This document shows positions 60,374-64,000 of a stretch of 64,000 nucleotides of DNA, piece by piece. Origin of the DNA: Harmonia axyridis (taxonomy: Eukaryota > Arthropoda > Insecta > Coleoptera > Coccinellidae); contig NC_059502.1 in NCBI RefSeq assembly GCF_914767665.1, positions 50,450,031-50,514,030 on the forward strand, in the 5' to 3' direction. The position numbers and the translations under genes were made by a program. Numbering within the stretch: the first letter of the stretch is position 1; every line of letters begins with the position of its first letter. The notes beneath the pieces were generated by a model that saw only the letters and a program-made list of their open reading frames with translations, made no database searches and was not told where the DNA came from.

Positions 60374-60868
60374 ATGAACATAATGAATGAAAAGGTGATT
60401 TTGAAATCGGGATTGAGGAAATTGAAAAATCATAAACTGAACATAAGGAATACTTTATTGATCAAGAAAATAGTTAACGAAGTGAAAGATATTCAAAATG
60501 GCGACTTAAGGGATGTGTCAAATATCAGTTGGAAATCTGAGAAATCTACAACTGAGCCGTATCGCGGAAAAATTTGTGATGCAGAAAAACAGAACATTAA
60601 AATGAAAAATGATTCAGTTATTGTGAATATGAACTCAGAACCTGAATATGAAGAAGACAAAACAAAAGAAGAGGATAAAATTCATTTGAATACATGCTTG
60701 AGAAATGCTTTTCTGATCAAGAAAATTCTTGAAATTACAGCATCTCAAATGAAAAAGGGTTTCAAGACCGAAAAATTCAATCAATATAGTGTAACCTTAA
60801 AAAACAAAAGAAATAATTTTCGTAGACATCAAAATTTCTATTTCAAAATTCCAAATCGAGCTCTATAA
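60374..60868 (+). CDS. Array gene copy 54, intact
   Basis: 164 codons with K144N; Leu29 is TTG. AATAAT signal. Confidence 0.5.
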   Translation: MNIMNEKVILKSGLRKLKNHKLNIRNTLLIKKIVNEVKDIQNGDLRDVSNISWKSEKSTTEPYRGKICDAEKQNIKMKNDSVIVNMNSEPEYEEDKTKEEDKIHLNTCLRNAFLIKKILEITASQMKKGFKTEKFNQYSVTLKNKRNNFRRHQNFYFKIPNRAL

Positions 60869-61469
60869 TGATGTTATATTTCACGTTATTGAATTAAATA
60901 ATTTACTCTTCAAGAAACCATCAAAATAATGTATATAAGACCATTTGTTGTATCATTGATTAGTACTTTGTTCGATTAGTTGATGTATCTGAATAATAAT
61001 AAAATTTAACATATGAATTTATATAAAAACGATTATTGAATTTTTCTTATATCCTGAAATGATGGGACGTAAAACAATATCAAAAATTATATTAAACATA
61101 AAAAAAATCAAATAACAACACAAATAGGACGGTGAATGAACAAACCCATTACAGTTATAAAAAATTATACTCAATAAATTCTTTCAACAGATGTTGCATA
61201 TCACATTCGAAGAAATTTATCTGCAACCATCAAGAATTTTGTTATCGCACCACATTTTCAATTGAAGAGATAACATTCCTATTTCCACCAATTGGAGCTA
61301 ATGCATATTTGATGACTTTCTCTTTTTGAGTCATTATAGAAAGAAGAGATATATATAAGTTGCCTGAAACTCAAAAATTACCTCAGTATTTTTGTGAAAG
61401 GCATTCTGTGAATAACGTGTTTGCATAGTGAATAATTTCAATCTTTTTCGTAATTGAACAATTCAAAAC

Positions 61470-61964
61470 ATGAACATAATGAATGAAAAGGTGATTTTGA
61501 AATCGGGATTGAGGAAATTGAAAAATCATAAACTGAACATAAGGAATACTTTACTGATCAAGAAAATAGTTAACGAAGTGAAAGATATTCAAAATGGCGA
61601 CTTAAGGGATGTGTCAAATATCAGTTGGAAATCTGAGAAATCTACAACTGAGCCGTATCGCGGAAAAATTTGTGATGCAGAAAAACAGAACATTAAAATG
61701 AAAAATGATTCAGTTATTGTGAATATGAACTCAGAACCTGAATATGAAGAAGACAAAACAAAAGAAGAGGATAAAATTCATTTGAATACATGCTTGAGAA
61801 ATGCTTTTCTGATCAAGAAAATTCTTGAAATTACAGCATCTCAAATGAAAAAGGGTTTTAAGACCGAAAAATTCAATCAATATAGTGTAACCTTAAAAAA
61901 GAAAAGAAATAATTTTCGTAGACATCAAAATTTCTATTTCAAAATTCCAAATCGAGCTCTATAA
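61470..61964 (+). CDS. Array gene copy 55, intact consensus protein
   Basis: Consensus protein under a canonical TATA promoter, a combination that is otherwise uncommon (also copy 36). Confidence 0.55.
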   Translation: MNIMNEKVILKSGLRKLKNHKLNIRNTLLIKKIVNEVKDIQNGDLRDVSNISWKSEKSTTEPYRGKICDAEKQNIKMKNDSVIVNMNSEPEYEEDKTKEEDKIHLNTCLRNAFLIKKILEITASQMKKGFKTEKFNQYSVTLKKKRNNFRRHQNFYFKIPNRAL

Positions 61965-62565
61965 TGATGTTATATTTCACGTTATTGAATTAAATAAATT
62001 ACTCTTCAAAAAAACATAAAAATAATGTATATAAGACCATTTGTTGTATCATTGATTAGTACTCTGTTCGATTAGTTGATGTATCTGAATAATAATAAAA
62101 TTTAACATATGAATTTCTATAAAAACGATTATTGAATTTTTCTTATATCCTGAAATGATGGGACGTAAAACAATAACAAAAATTATATGAAACAAAAAAA
62201 AAAATTAAATAACAACACAAATAGGACGGTGAATGAACAAACCCATTACAGTTATAAAAAATTATACTCAATAAATTCTTTCAACAGATGTTGCATATCA
62301 CATTCGAAGAAATTTATCTGCAACCATCAAGAATTTTGTTATCGCACCACATTTTCAATTGAAGAGATAACATTTCTATTTCCACCAATTGGAGCTAATG
62401 CATATTTGATGACTTTCTCTTATTGAGTCATTATAGAAAGAAGAGATATATAGAAGTTGCCTGAAACTTAAAATTACCTCAGTATTTTCGTGAAAGGCAT
62501 TCTGTGAATAACGTGTTTGCATAGTGAATAATTTCAATCTTTTTCGTAATTGAACAATTCAAAAC

Positions 62566-63060
62566 ATGAACATAATGAATGAAAAGGTGATTTTGAAATC
62601 GGGATTGAGGAAATTGAAAAATCATAAACTGAACATAAGGAATACTTTATTGATCAAGAAAATAGTTAACGAAGTGAAAGATATTCAAAATGGCGACTTA
62701 AGGGATGTGTCAAATATCAGTTGGAAATCTGAGAAATCTACAACTGAGCCGTATCGCGGAAAAATTTGTGATGCAGAAAAACAGAACATTAAAATGAAAA
62801 ATGATTCAGTTATTGTGAATATGAACTCAGAACCTGAATATGAAGAAGACAAAACAAAAGAAGAGGATAAAATTCATTTGAATACATGCTTGAGAAATGC
62901 TTTTCTGATCAAGAAAATTCTTGAAATTACAGCATCTCAAATGAAAAAGGGTTTTAAGACCGAAAAATTCAATCAATATAGTGTAACCTTAAAAAAGAAA
63001 AGAAATAATTTTCGTAGACATCAAAATTTCTATTTCAAAATTCCAAATCGAGCTCTATAA
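62566..63060 (+). CDS. Array gene copy 56, intact consensus protein
   Basis: Consensus protein; Leu29 is TTG as in copy 54. Weakened TATA class, AATAAA signal. Confidence 0.55.
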   Translation: MNIMNEKVILKSGLRKLKNHKLNIRNTLLIKKIVNEVKDIQNGDLRDVSNISWKSEKSTTEPYRGKICDAEKQNIKMKNDSVIVNMNSEPEYEEDKTKEEDKIHLNTCLRNAFLIKKILEITASQMKKGFKTEKFNQYSVTLKKKRNNFRRHQNFYFKIPNRAL

Positions 63061-63660
63061 TGATGTTATATTTCACGTTATTGAATTAAATAAATTACTC
63101 TTCAAAAAAACATAAAAATAATGTATATAAGACCATTTGTTGTATCATTGATTAGTACTCTGTTCGATTAGTTGATGTATCTGAATAATAATAAAATTTA
63201 ACATATGAATTTCTATAAAAACGATTATTGAATTTTTCTTATATCCTGAAATGATGGGACGTAAAACAATAACAAAAATTATATGAAACAAAAAAAAAAT
63301 TAAATAACAACACAAATAGGACGGTGAATGAACAAACCCATTACAGTTATAAAAAATTATACTCAATAAATTCTTTCAACAGATGTTGCATATCACATTC
63401 GAAGAAATTTATCTGCAACCATCAAGAATTTTGTTATCGCACCATATTTTCAATTGAAGAGATAACATTCCTATTTCCACCAATTGGAGCTAATGCATAT
63501 TTGATGACTTTCTCTTCTTGAGTCATTATAGAAAGAAGAGATATATAGAAGTTGCCTGAAACTTAAAATTACCTCAGTATTTTCGTGAAAGGCATTCTGT
63601 GAATAACGTGTTTGCATAGTGAATAATTTCAATCTTTTTCGTAATTGAACAATTCAAAAC

Positions 63661-64000
63661 ATGAACATAATGAATGAAAAGGTGATTTTGAAATCGGGAT
63701 TGAGGAAATTGAAAAATCATAAACTGAACATAAGGAATACTTTACTGATCAAGAAAATAGTTAACGAAGTGAAAGATATTCAAAATGGCGACTTAAGGGA
63801 TGTGTCAAATATCAGTTGGAAATCTGAGAAATCTACAACTGAGCCGTATCGCGGAAAAATTTGTGATGCAGAAAAACAGAACATTAAAATGAAAAATGAT
63901 TCAGTTATTGTGAATATGAACTCAGAACCTGAATATGAAGAAGACAAAACAAAAGAAGAGGATAAAATTCATTTGAATACATGCTTGAGAAATGCTTTTC
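63661..64000 (+). CDS. Array gene copy 57, cut by window end
   Basis: The first 113 codons match the consensus without a stop; the rest lies outside the window. Confidence 0.5.
   Translation, partial: MNIMNEKVILKSGLRKLKNHKLNIRNTLLIKKIVNEVKDIQNGDLRDVSNISWKSEKSTTEPYRGKICDAEKQNIKMKNDSVIVNMNSEPEYEEDKTKEEDKIHLNTCLRNAF

Larger units (their letters stand above)
60374..63660 (+). repeat. Three-unit block F2 (copies 54-56)
   Basis: Second copy of 57087-60373, but copy 55 has consensus residues 29, 35 and 44 where copy 52 has Met, Thr and Glu. Conversion may have followed the duplication. Confidence 0.7.
1..64000 (+). repeat. Head-to-tail tandem array of a ~1,095 bp gene-containing unit, 57 copies
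   Basis: The same unit recurs in one orientation from end to end. Start-codon spacing is 1,094-1,097 bp throughout, except across copy 49 where an insertion lengthens it to 2,951 bp. Copies differ by only a few substitutions each. The 1-2 bp length differences come mainly from an A-run in the spacer, a 1-bp indel between the TATA element and the initiator, and one frameshift. The array runs off both window edges, so the true copy number is higher. Such near identity implies recent amplification or ongoing homogenisation by unequal exchange and gene conversion. Confidence 0.97.

Noticed and set aside
1..64000. CRISPR array, rDNA, tRNA cluster or telomeric repeat
   Set aside because: The repeat is a 1.1 kb contiguous unit without unique spacers. 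No rRNA or tRNA folds were seen, and there are no TTAGG runs.
1..64000. Bacterial or phage origin
   Set aside because: No Shine-Dalgarno sites or bacterial gene neighbours, and the poly(A) signals, TATA/initiator spacing and long tandem array fit a eukaryotic genome.

Overview
The window is almost entirely one head-to-tail tandem array of a ~1,095 bp unit. I count 57 copies, the last cut by the window end, and a single 1,847 bp insertion (53181-55027) breaks the array. The DNA is very AT-rich. It has AATAAA poly(A) signals, TATA/initiator core promoters of insect type, no ribosome-binding sites, and an insertion flanked by an 8-bp target-site duplication. This points to an animal nuclear genome, most likely an insect or other arthropod. 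The species and chromosome cannot be named from the sequence.

Each unit reads as a compact, apparently intronless RNA polymerase II gene. In order it holds: (1) a ~440 bp AT-rich spacer; (2) a TATA element starting 119-120 bp before the start codon; (3) an initiator TCAGTA with its A 85 bp before the start codon; (4) a leader with no ATG; (5) a start codon in an insect-like context (CAAAACATG); (6) a 164-codon reading frame; (7) a poly(A) signal 29 bp after the stop; (8) a GT-rich stretch, after which the next unit begins. The predicted protein is Lys/Asn-rich and basic. It has an internal repeat of the motif RN(T/A)(L/F)LIKKI(V/L), an acidic centre and a very basic NLS-like C-terminus. I recognise no family.

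Layout: copies 1-6 are a three-unit block present twice. Copies 7-14 are a four-unit block present twice. Copies 15-27 include two-unit blocks (19-20/21-22 and 23-24/25-26). Copies 28-35 are a four-unit block present twice. Copies 35-44 hold related but rearranged groups that carry a shared frameshift. Copies 45-49 are mixed, and copy 49 is split by the insertion. Copies 50-57 include a three-unit block present twice (51-53/54-56). By my reading 45 copies keep the full 164-codon frame, 10 are broken (nonsense, frameshift or insertion), one has lost its first ATG and one is cut by the window edge.

Two promoter classes are interspersed: canonical TATATATAAG in 16 copies, and TATATAGAAG or weaker in the rest. 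Four copies near the right end have AATAAT instead of AATAAA. The differences among copies look close to neutral: by hand I count about 43 distinct missense, 17 silent, 5 nonsense and 1 frameshift changes. The array is therefore either a young multicopy gene family with little constraint on each copy or a gene-derived satellite. No other gene, tRNA, rRNA or CRISPR was found.
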